DNA of 64,000 bases from contig OY482866.1 in assembly GCA_960531495.1 (NCBI GenBank), positions 3,277,201 to 3,341,200 of the forward strand, written 5' to 3'. Numbering within the stretch: the stretch's first letter is position 1; each line of letters opens with the position of its first letter. A program made the position numbers and the translations under genes. This DNA comes from Zeus faber (Eukaryota > Chordata > Actinopteri > Zeiformes > Zeidae). Positions 54,883 through 63,063 of this stretch are shown in pieces. The notes beneath the pieces are model-generated. The model ran no database searches. It worked only from the letters and a program-made list of their open reading frames with translations, and was not told the origin of the DNA.

Positions 54883-55105
54883 TTAATCTATCAATTATTC
54901 CTCTCCATCCTCTTTTCTTTAGGATCCCAGAAAGCGGTTCGGGGAGTCCCTTGGCGCCCTATCTGGAGGCAGGCTAAGCATCTCCAGGATGTCCTGCATC
55001 AACCTGCAGCTGGCCCTTACTGTGGCTTTGCGGTTCTCTGCTGTGAGGCGTCAGTTCGGACCCAAGAACGGAGAGGAGGTCCCTCTCCTGGAGTACCAGC
55101 TGCAG
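36804..55105 (+). CDS. acox3: Peroxisomal acyl-CoA oxidase 3-like gene, nine exons, 3' part outside window
   Basis: Spliced coding: 36834-37001, 37208-37305, 37446-37581, 38285-38359, 38842-38931, 51171-51314, 51504-51592, 52029-52125, 54923-55105. All junctions are GT-AG and in phase, giving 360 uninterrupted codons. Product: FAD-dependent acyl-CoA oxidase of the ACOX3 (pristanoyl/branched-chain) type, catalysing the first step of peroxisomal beta-oxidation with H2O2 as by-product. Motifs seen: [10 protein letters not shown] in the flavin-binding middle domain, [20 protein letters not shown] and R-R-Q-F-G-P. The vertebrate protein is about 700 residues, so roughly half is here; the C-terminal half, with the catalytic Glu and peroxisomal signal, lies beyond 64000. 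The start is the ATG at 36834, 30 bases after the acceptor at 36803. Confidence 0.93.
36834..37001 (+). CDS. acox3: acox3 coding exon 1
   Basis: 56 codons from the start ATG. The ACOX N-terminal alpha domain begins with [10 protein letters not shown]. Acceptor CAG ends at 36803; donor GTAGCC at 37002. Confidence 0.93.
37052..37087. repeat. (GT)n microsatellite
   Basis: A GT run of about 18 units in acox3 intron 1. Confidence 0.95.
37208..37305 (+). CDS. acox3: acox3 coding exon 2
   Basis: 98 bp, starting in frame and ending after two bases of an Arg codon. Encodes T-A-L-E-N-D-P-L-F of the N-terminal domain. A (GT)n microsatellite lies in the preceding intron. Confidence 0.93.
37446..37581 (+). 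CDS. acox3: acox3 coding exon 3
   Basis: 136 bp completing the split Arg codon. Contains L-G-M-Y-D-W-S-L. Donor GTAAGAG. Confidence 0.93.
37582..38284. other. acox3 intron 3
   Basis: Ordinary AT-rich intronic sequence. I see no gene or recognisable mobile element. Confidence 0.6.
38285..38359 (+). CDS. acox3: acox3 coding exon 4
   Basis: 25 codons, in phase on both sides; acceptor TTTAG and donor GTAAGT. Confidence 0.92.
38455..38632 (+). repeat. Teleost SINE-like repeat with acatttagcagacgctttt head
   Basis: Sequence of the type tttagcagacgcttttatcc...ctgggatcgaaccagc, a common teleost dispersed repeat with a B-box-like GATCGAACC. Inverted relatives are at 53395-53560, a shorter one at 39620-39720, and a head fragment at 60903-60965. 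Confidence 0.7.
38842..38931 (+). CDS. acox3: acox3 coding exon 5
   Basis: 30 codons with [10 protein letters not shown], a hallmark of the acyl-CoA oxidase flavin-binding region. Donor GTGAGT opens a 12.2-kb intron. Confidence 0.94.
39387..39470 (+). repeat. Dispersed teleost repeat (ggcatctagcggtgaggttg type)
   Basis: A related segment lies at 50492-50545. Probably a non-autonomous DNA element; no coding capacity. Confidence 0.5.
39840..40002 (-). mobile_element. SINE 3' fragment
   Basis: Matches the body and tail of the SINE at 14077-14527 (cttgtccttcctccgggg segment and CA-rich tail). It ends exactly where the old Tx1-group copy begins. Confidence 0.6.
40003..40536 (-). mobile_element. 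Old, internally deleted Tx1-group LINE copy
   Basis: 40003-40485 aligns to the 3' end of the full copy (40650-41170) with many substitutions. At about 40490 it jumps to the family's 5'-end sequence (aaacgctc...gctcgctcacgcc), which is also seen at 46365-46400. The middle 5 kb is missing. It ends against the GA microsatellite that holds the younger copy. Confidence 0.72.
40537..40622. repeat. (GA)n microsatellite, left flank of Tx1-group LINE
   Basis: An imperfect GA run. Its counterpart at 46406-46440 flanks the other side of the LINE. Confidence 0.92.
40715..41341 (-). pseudogene. Tx1-group ORF2 C-terminal domain
   Basis: 208-residue frame with [17 protein letters not shown] and the C-P-F-C...H-C-F-A-E-C zinc-finger-like motif typical of the ORF2 C-terminus. 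It is displaced by one frame from the RT segment near 41335. Confidence 0.8.
41325..43062 (-). pseudogene. Tx1-group ORF2 reverse transcriptase
   Basis: RT domain with [27 protein letters not shown] and the catalytic A-Y-A-D-D. The frame is the same as the endonuclease segment but is cut off by an in-frame TAA at 43065-43067. The display start is a TTG codon, so the segment is a fragment of one long ORF2. Confidence 0.87.
43269..44813 (-). pseudogene. Tx1-group ORF2 endonuclease (with ORF1 C-terminus in same frame)
   Basis: The likely ORF2 start is the M-S-D-F-N at 44552. APE endonuclease motifs: T-L-N-A-N-G, Q-E-T-H, N-V-Y-A-P, G-G-D-F-N, T-D-H-S-L. The stretch upstream of 44552 (F-F-S-D-N-E...D-Q-E-V-Y-R-L-K-K) resembles the ORF1 C-terminus. 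It ends at TAA 43269-43271; the frame then stays open to a second TAA at 43065. Confidence 0.85.
44553..46265 (-). pseudogene. Tx1-group ORF1 (three frame segments)
   Basis: Segment 1 (46265-45279; a better start is the ATG near 46214) contains a C-F-G-C...H...C zinc knuckle and then a long Gly/Glu/Gln/Lys repeat (about 20-residue units around E-G-A-G-E-G-Q). Segment 2 (45159-44737) and segment 3 (44813-44553) follow in shifted frames. The shifts map near a C-run at 45322-45338 and a T-run at 44822-44829, both homopolymers. Role in Tx1/L1 elements: RNA-binding protein for the retrotransposition particle. Confidence 0.75.
46406..46440. repeat. (GA)n microsatellite, right flank of Tx1-group LINE
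   Basis: A clean GA run abutting the LINE 5' end. Confidence 0.93.
46653..46780. repeat. Dispersed pogo-like fragment, copy A
   Basis: Contains ctggtcgtaagtccg and ttaagtgaagagtacctg segments. Copy B at 47728-47860 shares most of its length in the same orientation. Confidence 0.55.
47215..47645. repeat. Degenerate short tandem repeat (aggttcttcaagaaccctc units)
   Basis: About three or four units of 60-65 bp between 47215 and 47380 with internal inverted symmetry (ggttcttc/gaagaacc), decaying rightward. A 74-aa minus-strand frame here looks incidental. Confidence 0.55.
47728..47860. repeat. Dispersed pogo-like fragment, copy B
   Basis: Direct relative of 46653-46780, with the same ggtcggagagctggtcgtaa core. 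Confidence 0.55.
49300..49480. repeat. Dispersed teleost DNA-element-like repeat
   Basis: A ctcccatattttacccctct/ctcccgtatttta type repeat with an A-rich run. Non-coding. Confidence 0.5.
50700..51118 (+). repeat. Dispersed repeat, copy A (relative at 62640-63063)
   Basis: Shares cttggagtagt, gtccacaggacagag, gatttaagaattaataaa and gcccagcatgctgacagcac blocks in the same order with the later copy. Non-coding here; it ends just before acox3 exon 6. Confidence 0.75.
51171..51314 (+). CDS. acox3: acox3 coding exon 6
   Basis: 48 codons with [12 protein letters not shown] of the middle beta domain. It follows exon 5 in phase despite the transposon-filled intron. Confidence 0.94.
51504..51592 (+). 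CDS. acox3: acox3 coding exon 7
   Basis: 89 bp with G-Q-N-G-L-D-N-G, splitting a Gly codon with the next exon. Confidence 0.94.
52029..52125 (+). CDS. acox3: acox3 coding exon 8
   Basis: 97 bp with [12 protein letters not shown] and a V-T-P-E-G-V-Y-V segment typical of ACOX3. Confidence 0.94.
52243..52860. repeat. Dispersed DNA-element-like repeat
   Basis: Begins ttaccgtattttccggac and includes ctataagccgca repeats, a pattern frequent in fish genomes. Lies in acox3 intron 8. No transposase recognised. Confidence 0.5.
52900..53095 (+). repeat. Dispersed repeat, relative at 59270-59445
   Basis: The two share cagtgtgc-ttaca, ggataaaacagaa and ggggagtcataaata blocks in the same order. Confidence 0.6.
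53395..53565 (-). repeat. Teleost SINE-like repeat (inverted relative of 38455-38632)
   Basis: Carries ctggttcgatcccaggctcc (B-box-like on plus) and gataaaagcatctgctaaat. Confidence 0.7.
53570..54820. other. acox3 intron 8 remainder
   Basis: No gene or clear mobile element seen. Short ORFs at 53649-53870 and 54340-54615 lack recognisable motifs. Confidence 0.5.
54828..54882. repeat. (CTTT)n microsatellite
   Basis: About 13-14 tetranucleotide units 40 bp upstream of the exon 9 acceptor. Confidence 0.95.
54923..55105 (+). CDS. acox3: acox3 coding exon 9
   Basis: 61 codons entering the C-terminal alpha domain, with [12 protein letters not shown] and ending L-E-Y-Q-L-Q. The next exon was not found before 64000. 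Confidence 0.94.
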
Positions 55106-55109
55106 GTAC

Positions 55110-56060
55110 CACATGAAGATCGGAAGTTTTCTTGCGGGCAGGGCAGGCTAGACTGGGCTAGTACAGTGGTGGTGTATCATTTTCCAACCTTTTTTAGAAT
55201 TTAATATATGGGCTTGAAGAAACGTCGGCCCATTGCTCCTTGCAAAGTTGCTTCATCTCAGTGACGTTAGTGATGAGCTCCTCAGTTCCTCAGTTCCCAG
55301 TTCTGTTGGATAAGGGTTTGGACTTTGGCTGGCTATTTCTGAAACACTGAATTTCTTCTCCTTTAACCGTTCTTTGGTAGACCGACTTGTGTGTTTAAGG
55401 TCGCGTTGCTGCTTGAACTACATCTGTCCATAGAAAATTCTTCCAATAACCTTCTGGTTCAGCCAAGTGATCTTTAGCAAACTTAAGACAGGCAGCAATT
55501 TTCTCTTGGAGAGCAGTGGCTACCTCCTTGCCCTTGTTCCATGTTTGCTTGATGGTGTACCCATGAACAGTGACATTAGCCCCTGCAAGAAAGGCCTGCA
55601 GATCTCAAGACTTTAGCCTGGGGTTCTTTGTGACCTGGAATCTTCTACGCCTTGCTTTTTGTGATTTTTTGTTTGACCACCACTCCAAGGGAGGGCAACA
55701 ATTGTGTTGTATTTTCTCAACTTCTACACTATCTGCCTGACAGCGGACTGGTGGAGCCCAAACTCTTTAGAAATTATTCTATAACCTTTTCCAGCCTGTT
55801 GAGCAACGATGACTCTTTTTCTAAGGTCCTCAGGTCCTCCTTTGAGGCATGGTGTGCTCTGGTATACATTTAATATTTCTATTAATGATAAATGACCACA
55901 CTTTTGTAGTAAAGACCCATCTTTACTTTTTTTAAGTAAGGTAGTGCCAGCCAAGCTTACACCTTATTGTCATCCCATTGTTTGCAACACATGACACTTC
56001 ACTTAAGTAAATGGATAATACAAGAGGTTCACATACTTTGTACGACATTTAATGTTGGTT
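55110..56060 (-). mobile_element. Tc1-like transposon remnant
   Basis: The minus-strand frame at 55954-55724 encodes a Tc1-type N-terminal helix-turn-helix (E-D-L-R-K-R-V-I-V-A...S-A-V-R-Q-I-V). Further left are pieces resembling T-K-N-P-R-L-K-S, L-Q-A-F-L-A-G-A-N-V and F-A-K-D-H-L-A-E-P-E-G-Y-W-K, in shifting frames. No intact DDE core. Probably an old immobile copy in the acox3 intron after exon 9. Confidence 0.75.
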
Positions 56061-56282
56061 CATAATTGGGGATTCAAGCTCCTGGGGCTTCTTGTAAAAT
56101 TCCCAGAAATGTTTGTTTCCTAGAATGTTTAGTTCTACAGAAATGCTTGCGCAATTACCCGTGAGATGGTAAATGATAGCAACATGAAATTTGGCACATG
56201 CACAGATATTCTCTTGCAAATGGTTCACAAACTAAAATGATCCAGATCGGTCAAATGGTGGCACTATAATTAAAAGTCAAGT

Positions 56283-56422
56283 CAAGTCACACTTTATTTA
56301 TAAAGTGCATTTCATATCACAATGTGCTTTACAGAGAAATACAATCAAAGAAAATATACAGTATAACATGTCTGTGCAATCATAAGAACAGTCAGTGCAG
56401 AATAAACAAATCACAGACACAC

Positions 56423-56498
<76 letters not shown>

Positions 56499-58890
56499 TT
56501 CTGTCATAGACTATAGTGCACAGCAAAGTTTTTAACCTGGTTTTAAAAGTGGTCAGTGTAGGGGCCTCTTTCAGGTCCTCAGGCAGGATGTTCTTTCTAC
56601 TTGGGGCATAGATACAGAAGGCAGCCTCCCCTGCTCTAGAGTTAGTACGAGGGATGGTAAAAAGACCACTGCCTGTGGACCTGAGAGTTCTTGCTGGTTT
56701 GTGTATAATGAGCATTTATTTTATATACTGAGGTGCAAGGCCATTTATCGCTCTATATCCAAGTAGCAGAATCTTAAAATCAATCCTAGTTTTAACAGGG
56801 AGCCAATGTAGAGATCTAAGAACAGGTGTGATGTGTTCAAACTTTTTTGTCCCAGTGAGAACGTGTGCAGTCGCATTTTGGATTAACTGTAGCCACTGCA
56901 CAGCTGATTTTGGGAGGCGGGTGAATAGGCCATTACAGTAGTCTAATCTAATTGTTATGAATGCATAGATTAATTGGAGTCTGCTTTTGACAGGAAGCCT
57001 CTTAATTTTGAAATGTTTTTAGATGGTAGAAGGCTGATTTTGTCATGTGATTGATATAGCTCTTAAAATTTGGATCACCGTCTATGATTACACAAAGATT
57101 TCTGGCTTCATTCTTGCTCTCCAGAGACAGTGATCTGAGATGAGCTGCAATTTTCTGTCCCTGAGCTTTTGCACCAAAGATGAGTATTTCTGTTTTATCT
57201 TTGTTCAGTTGTAAAAAGTTCTGTGACATCCATACATTAATATCATTAATACACTGAGTGAGGTAGTGTAAGGGGAGTAGGTCATCAGGAGATAGGGATA
57301 TGTACAGTTGTGAATCATCTGCATAATTATGGTAATTTATTTTGTGTTTCTTTATAATATGTGCAAGTGGAAGCATATAGAGATTAAACAATAATGGTCC
57401 AAAAATCGAACCTTGGGACACTCCACATAATAATATCCACTATGTTCAAGACAAAATCTCCAATGGACACAAATAACTGCATGTCCTGTAGGTAGGTTCT
57501 GAACCAGTTTAGAACCGGGCCAGGTAGGCCAACCCATTTTTTTAATCTCTCCAATAAAATATGATGGTCAACAATGTCAAAGGCAGCGCTGAGATCCAGG
57601 AGCAGAAGAACAGATCGTTTTTTAGAAACAGTATTTATATGCAGATCATTCACAACTTTAGTGCTGTGTCTGTGTTCTATGGTGAGTTTGAAAACCAGAT
57701 TGATCAACAGTGGAAAAGAGGACTTTACCATTGTTGATATTTTCATGAATGTTTTTTGAGAAGAAGGACTGTCTGGCCTGTTTAATTTCTATGTCGTATT
57801 GATTGAGTCTATCCTTGTAAATTTCATGGTGAACCTAAAGTTTTGTTTTTCTCCATTTTGGTTCTGCTTGGCGACACTCTCTCTTAAGCTGCCTAACAAC
57901 TGCTCCATTTCTCCACGGAGCTTTTTGTTTTTCTGTTTTGAGTTTTAACAGGTGCAATGTTATCAATGATATTTTGTATTTTTGAGTTTAAGTTGTTCGC
58001 AGGATCCTCAGTTGATGATGCCATGAACAGCGATAACTCATTTACAATTCTCTTAAAGGTTTCAATGGTTTTATCGTTAATGATGTGTTTTTCTAATTGT
58101 CCCCCTCTGTTGTACAGGAAAGCAGACACGTCAAAAAATATGCAATAGTGATCTGAAATAGCAACATCCATGACACAGCGTACAGTGATATCAAGTCCTT
58201 TTGATATTTTGATAAGTCCAGAGGATGCCCCTTATTGTGGGTGGGTCCAGAAACATGCTGAGTGAGGTCAAATGCCTCCAACAGGCCAATGAAGTGTTGA
58301 GCATCTGGGCCTGTTTGATTGTCAACATGAATATTAAAATCACCTGAGATTATTACACAATCATAATCAGTGGAGACCTTGGATACTATTTCAGAGAATT
58401 CATCAAGAAAGCCACATTTAGATTTTGGTGGCCAATGGGCTGCGATGATTTATAAAAACAGAGCACTGCAGTTTATGGACAAAGCAATGTGTTCAAAAAA
58501 ACGTGAATTCCCCAAGGGGGATTTCCTTACAGCTGTAACTATCAGAGAAGACAGCAGCTATTCCACCACCTCTCTTATCAGTTCTAGTGGTTTGGATGAA
58601 TTTGAAATTAGGAGGTGTTGTCTCAATGAGTGAGACTTTGTCATTTCTGTCCAGCCAGCTCTCAGTCAGTAGAGTGAAATCCAGGTTATGGGTACTTCTC
58701 AGAACATTAACTAAAAATGATGTATTTGTTACGATCTGACATTTAATAAAGCCATTTTTATTGTTCTGGGTTCATGGCTTTGTGGGGGACTGATAGAGTT
58801 CTGAGTTGAAGTCCAAACTGGTAATAAATTGTTTAGATTCCTGTATGTTACAGGGAAGTTACGTGATTTGGGTCTATAGTTTATAATTAC
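56283..58890 (-). mobile_element. L2/CR1-type LINE, degenerate
   Basis: The minus-strand RT frame has L-D-L-S-A-A-F-D-I-V-D-H, S-Q-G-S-I-F-G-P-L-L-F-N-L-Y and N-Y-A-D-D-S-Q-L-Y. The endonuclease pieces at 57893-58281 (S-D-H-Y-C-I-F-F and surrounding) lie to the right. The left (3') end begins gtcaagtcacactttattta, as in fish L2-like elements. Frames are broken repeatedly. An (AC)n run sits inside. Confidence 0.82.
56423..56496. repeat. (AC)n microsatellite
   Basis: An AC run of about 37 units inside the 3' part of the L2-like element. Confidence 0.95.
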
Positions 58891-59269
58891 AGGAATTTGT
58901 AAAGCAGATTGACAGTCATTAATGTTCGTAGAGTACCACTACCACTACCAAATATCAGTAGTGAAGACAAGATTTCAACGTAAGTTCCATGTTCATGGCG
59001 AGGAGAAATCAAAAATTTGATATTTAACAAGGCCATAACGAGGGCTGTGACAATATGAAAAAATTAAATATTGTGCTCTTTTTTTTAATTGGAATTTAAA
59101 GTCAATTTATGCTATTTAAAAACATGTACAAACAACATCAACTGTATGGGCATTAATTAATCTAACTCCCAACTGCTTACTTCACGCTTCTTTCTTTAAG
59201 TCTGTGTATTGTGTGTGTGTATGTATTCAATTGAACGCTATCTTTAGATATCACAAGTACTGAAGCCTA

Positions 59270-59445
59270 GAAATAATTAGTCAACTCGGATTTTTCAAGT
59301 CGAATAGTCTTTTTAGTTTTGTTTTGTTTGGCCTTTCAGTGTGCGTTACAATAGCAGGATAAAACAGAAAGAACCTTCCAAAAATTTACAGGGATATCAT
59401 TTCAACAAGAAATTAGAAATTAGGGGAGTCATAAATACATTTTTT
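59270..59445 (+). repeat. Dispersed repeat, relative at 52900-53095
   Basis: Same ordered blocks as the earlier copy. The rest of 58890-59700 is AT-rich with nothing recognisable. Confidence 0.6.
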
Positions 59446-59699
59446 ATGTGTGAATCCTCCCCCATTTATTTAATATGGGGGATGCGTGCGGTGCACAAAG
59501 CTGAAGTTACAAGCAGAGCAACTCAAAAGTTTTGTTGCTCCAGAAGGCCTTGAACATAGGATGGAAGACAGTTAATGATGATAACTCAACAATGATGATC
59601 ATGTTTATATTTCACATCACACACCATATTCACTCCTGTAACTTTCACCAGCAAAAAAATGAAATACAAAAAAATATATTATTTTATTTATTACGCCAG

Positions 59700-61490
59700 C
59701 TGCAGGTACTCCCTGGGAAAAACGAAACAAACCTGATGAATGAATCAACCAGGGAGATTCCGGTTGTTTCATTTATCATGTTGAAACTTATCGGCCCGTG
59801 ATCGGAAATTACAATAGGGTGGATTTCAGGATTAGTGATTCGCTAGAAACTTTGGTGGGGTGGTGAATAATATGTGTATTCTCTAAAATGTGGGTTATTT
59901 GATCGCCAACAATCCCCAAGAGCAAGATCACTCATGTATTGTTTTATAGTGTCCGACGAATGCCAGGATTTGTGAATATTTCTGGCTTGAGAACGGTCTA
60001 AATTTAGATCCAGTACAGTGTTGAAGTCTCCTTCCAATATGATAATTGATTCAGAGAATTCTAAGAGTTTTGAAAATATATTGTGAAAGAAATTTGGGTC
60101 ATCCTCATTGGGGCCATAAATATTAGCTATGGGTAATTTGATGTTACCTAAAATCCCATTAATCATTATGAAACGCCCTTCTAGGTCTGATATTGTGGTT
60201 TCATTTTGATATGGGATACTTTTATTGATCAATATAGAGACGCCTCTTTTTTTTGAGTTGTATGATGCGGAAAAAATCTGATTAATCCATTTAGCTTTGA
60301 GTTTGAGGTGCTCAGATGCAGTGAGGTGGGTTTCTTGCAGTAGACAGAAGCTGGGGTTCATCTTGCTGAGGTGAGTTAGGATTTTGCTACGTTTAGCAGG
60401 TGAGCCCAAGCCTCTCACATTCCAACTAACAAACTTAATGGGTGTCATTGAAGCTAGTTAGGGGGTTGATGGCACAGTGCATCCAAGGCAATAGCTATAC
60501 TACCGTTCCCATGCTTTTAGATTAGTCGGAAATGTCCTCCTTTACATTCCTTTTCACTGCCATAGTATTGTAGGAAGTTTGTAGGGATACATAACTACAC
60601 AAACACATGACAAGTAGACAAAGATAAACACAGAACATTGCCGGATTAGACATACATAAAGTGAAAGACAGTATAGAGTGAGAGTGATAGGAGAAGTAAG
60701 GAGAGAGGAATTAGGGAGGTGAGATGATGAGAGAAGTATGGAGGGGGAGTTAGGAAGGTGAAGCGATATTTTAAATCGGGGAGTTTCAGGGTGGTGTGGA
60801 GAAAGTCTTTCATCATATTATCTGGGGACTCGGTGTTGTTCTCTGGGATCCCAGAAAAGATGAGGTTGTCCCGCATTCCTGCAGGATTGTATATCCAGGA
60901 TTTACATTTACATTTACATTTAGTCATTTAGCAGACGCTTTTATCCAAAGCGACTTACAAGGGAGAATAACATTCAAGCTACATTGCGATAGTCTCTTTC
61001 ATTATTTTATTAGATTTTTTTTACAACTTCCATCTCCGCTGTGATGCGCTTCGTGGAGGTTTTTAGATCTGCGTTGTCTTTTTGCATCCCGCCGACTGTG
61101 CGGTGCAGGAAATCAAGACTAGCTTTGATCTTGGTAACGTCTCGGAGAAGTGGACCAAGCATGTCCAGCTTCCTGTTAATCTCATCCAAGACACTAACCT
61201 CTACAGCACCCGGTATGAGATCGTCTGTGTCCGTTGCTGAGTCAGTCTTCTTCCTTTTCGTGGTTGCTCCCCGGCCTGCTGCGCCCCTGGATCAATCCGG
61301 TCGCAACTCGCCTATCTCTCCCAGTGCCAACACTCATACTCAGCACATACACCACACAATAGACCGAGGGCTTGCGGGATGGCGGGGTGCAGGCTATGTG
61401 TGTGGGGGTGCGGCGGGCAGCTGCCATCTTGCCTGTCACGCTCCTGCCCAAGCATGCTTCTCGTCCGTCCCAAAATTTTAATTCCACTCA
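59700..61490 (-). mobile_element. L1-type LINE fragment (ORF1 and endonuclease, RT absent)
   Basis: The minus-strand frame 60448-59843 is an L1 endonuclease (S-W-N-V-R-G-L-G, L-L-Q-E-T-H-L, I-Y-G-P-N, G-D-F-N), with I-S-D-H-G-P further left. To the right, 61250-60646 gives ORF1-like coiled coil (L-D-M-L-G-P-L-L-R-D-V-T-K-I) and I-F-S-G-I-P-E-N. A repeat head of the tttagcagacgctttt type is inserted at about 60903-61010 within ORF1. RT is missing, so it is truncated on the left. Confidence 0.78.
60903..61010 (+). repeat. Repeat insertion inside L1 ORF1
   Basis: tttacattta units followed by gcagacgcttttatccaaag, the head of the repeat seen at 38455. It splits the L1 ORF1 similarity. Confidence 0.6.
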
Positions 61491-61499
61491 CATTAGCTT

Positions 61500-62500
61500 C
61501 GAACACACACGCATTGGCACACCAATCCTACTCCAAACAACACTCCATCGTACCAGGGTCTGTGAGACAGGAGGGGTGCGAGGGATTTGGGTTCGACCTG
61601 CCTGAAGGACTCGCACCCCCAGCCCCGCAATTTTAACTGCAGTTACCAACAGCACACATTGAGCACTGGGGTTTTCCGGGGTGGCCGGTCGCTGGCAGGT
61701 CGGTGTGGGGGCGTGGTTGGCCAGGGGGCGGTCGAGTGGTCCCCGCCTCCCGGCCTGGCTGGAGTCCTGACGGCTTGCGCCTGGTGGCTTGGGATGTGCT
61801 GCGACCTGGCGGGGCTGCGGAGAGCACCGCCGGGTGCCTTCTGGTGCCCCTGGGGGGACTGCTTGTCGTTGGGGGTGTGGGTCGAAGGGCCTGTATACCT
61901 GGTGGCCTGCCGGCATCGCCGGGGGGGGTGTAACATCGAGGTGCCCCGCCCTGGACACTTGCTGCTACGTGTATGGTCACTTGGCACTCACGCCGGGCGG
62001 GGCACCTGGTCGGCTGCGGTGGGGCGGGACCCCCGGCCTTGTGCGGGGCGTGGGTGTTCGTGGGGGTCTTGCCAGCCTGCCCATGGGGCGGGCGGCTCGG
62101 GCGGGGTGTCGGTCTGTCACCACGGGGCCGTGATCTGGGCCTGCAGTCTGTGCCTTGCGCCCGTGGCCCGATTTCTGTGCCGGCGACTGCGTCTTGTGCC
62201 TGCGCCCGGGGGTTCAAGATTCAAGATTTTTATTTGTCCCATTGGTTGGTTGTATGTGTGCGCCCCTTGGGTGCAGGGCCTCCTCGTTCTCCCTGGGACT
62301 TGGTCATGCTCCACGGCCCTCTGGCTTCTCTGGGGGCCCGGGGGTCTTCCGTGGACGCAGGGCGGGGTACCCGGGGATCTCCTGCAGCCCGGGGTTGTGG
62401 AGTTCGGGGGGCTTCGGGGCCCCTTGCGCTGCTTGGAGGCGCCACAACATAATACCGACCTTCTACACCAGTACCAATGGGGATCATGTACGGGTCATGT
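61500..62500. repeat. GC-rich, CpG-rich dispersed-repeat-like block
   Basis: Strong G-over-C skew on plus, with ggggcgtggttggcc and ctgcggagagcaccg style segments and no recognised protein motif. Long overlapping ORFs on both strands are explained by the lack of AT-rich stops. Likely part of one repeat with the CA-rich 62520-62575 stretch and the following shared block. Confidence 0.5.
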
Positions 62501-62639
62501 ACACTCACCGGTGGACATCTTACACACACACACACCCACGCACGCATGCACACACGCACACATGCACACACGCACCCCTGCTTGGAGTGCACCCCAGCAA
62601 CTGGGGGTGCTTTATTTACTGCCACGGGACCAGTTGTAG

Positions 62640-63063
62640 TTCCAGTTTTCCTGAACCTAATTCAGTTTTTCAATACATGTTGTTGTCAAATGTTCATGTT
62701 TTTGTGTAAATGTTGTTTGTTTCTATGTTTATTTGTCTCACCGTGGTGATTCTCCCCCTCTTGGAGTAGTGATCAGTTGTTTATAAACCCAAACATGATC
62801 TACCAACCCCCAACCACCACCAACCCCCCCCAAAGAGGGGGGTTGGTGGTGGCTCTCCATTACCAAAACTGTGCTCTTGTCATTCTACAGGGCGTCCACA
62901 GGACAGAGTTATTGCTGCAGTTCTTGATGATTTAAGAATTAATAAATAGTTGCATTGCAGGTTGAGAACTTGAACTCCACTTGCAGACTAACTCTGTCCT
63001 GGATGCAAATGGCATTCAAATACCCTGTGTTGTATGCCCAGCATGCTGACAGCACAGGTAAAA
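62640..63063 (+). repeat. Dispersed repeat, copy B (relative at 50700-51118)
   Basis: Same block order as copy A, with an extra palindromic segment at 62814-62852. Confidence 0.75.
62814..62852. repeat. Perfect 16-bp-arm palindrome
   Basis: Arms 62814-62829 (ccaccaccaacccccc) and 62837-62852 with a 7-nt spacer; inserted relative to the copy at 50.9 kb. Confidence 0.85.

Noticed and set aside
56298..56715. Cys-Val and Thr-His repeat ORFs
   Set aside because: Translations of the (AC)n microsatellite.
61587..62639. 350-aa plus-strand ORF in the GC-rich block
   Set aside because: Both strands carry long overlapping ORFs, composition is extremely GC-rich, residues are Gly/Trp/Cys-rich without domain motifs, and the region ends in a CA-rich dispersed repeat. 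Open frame by composition.
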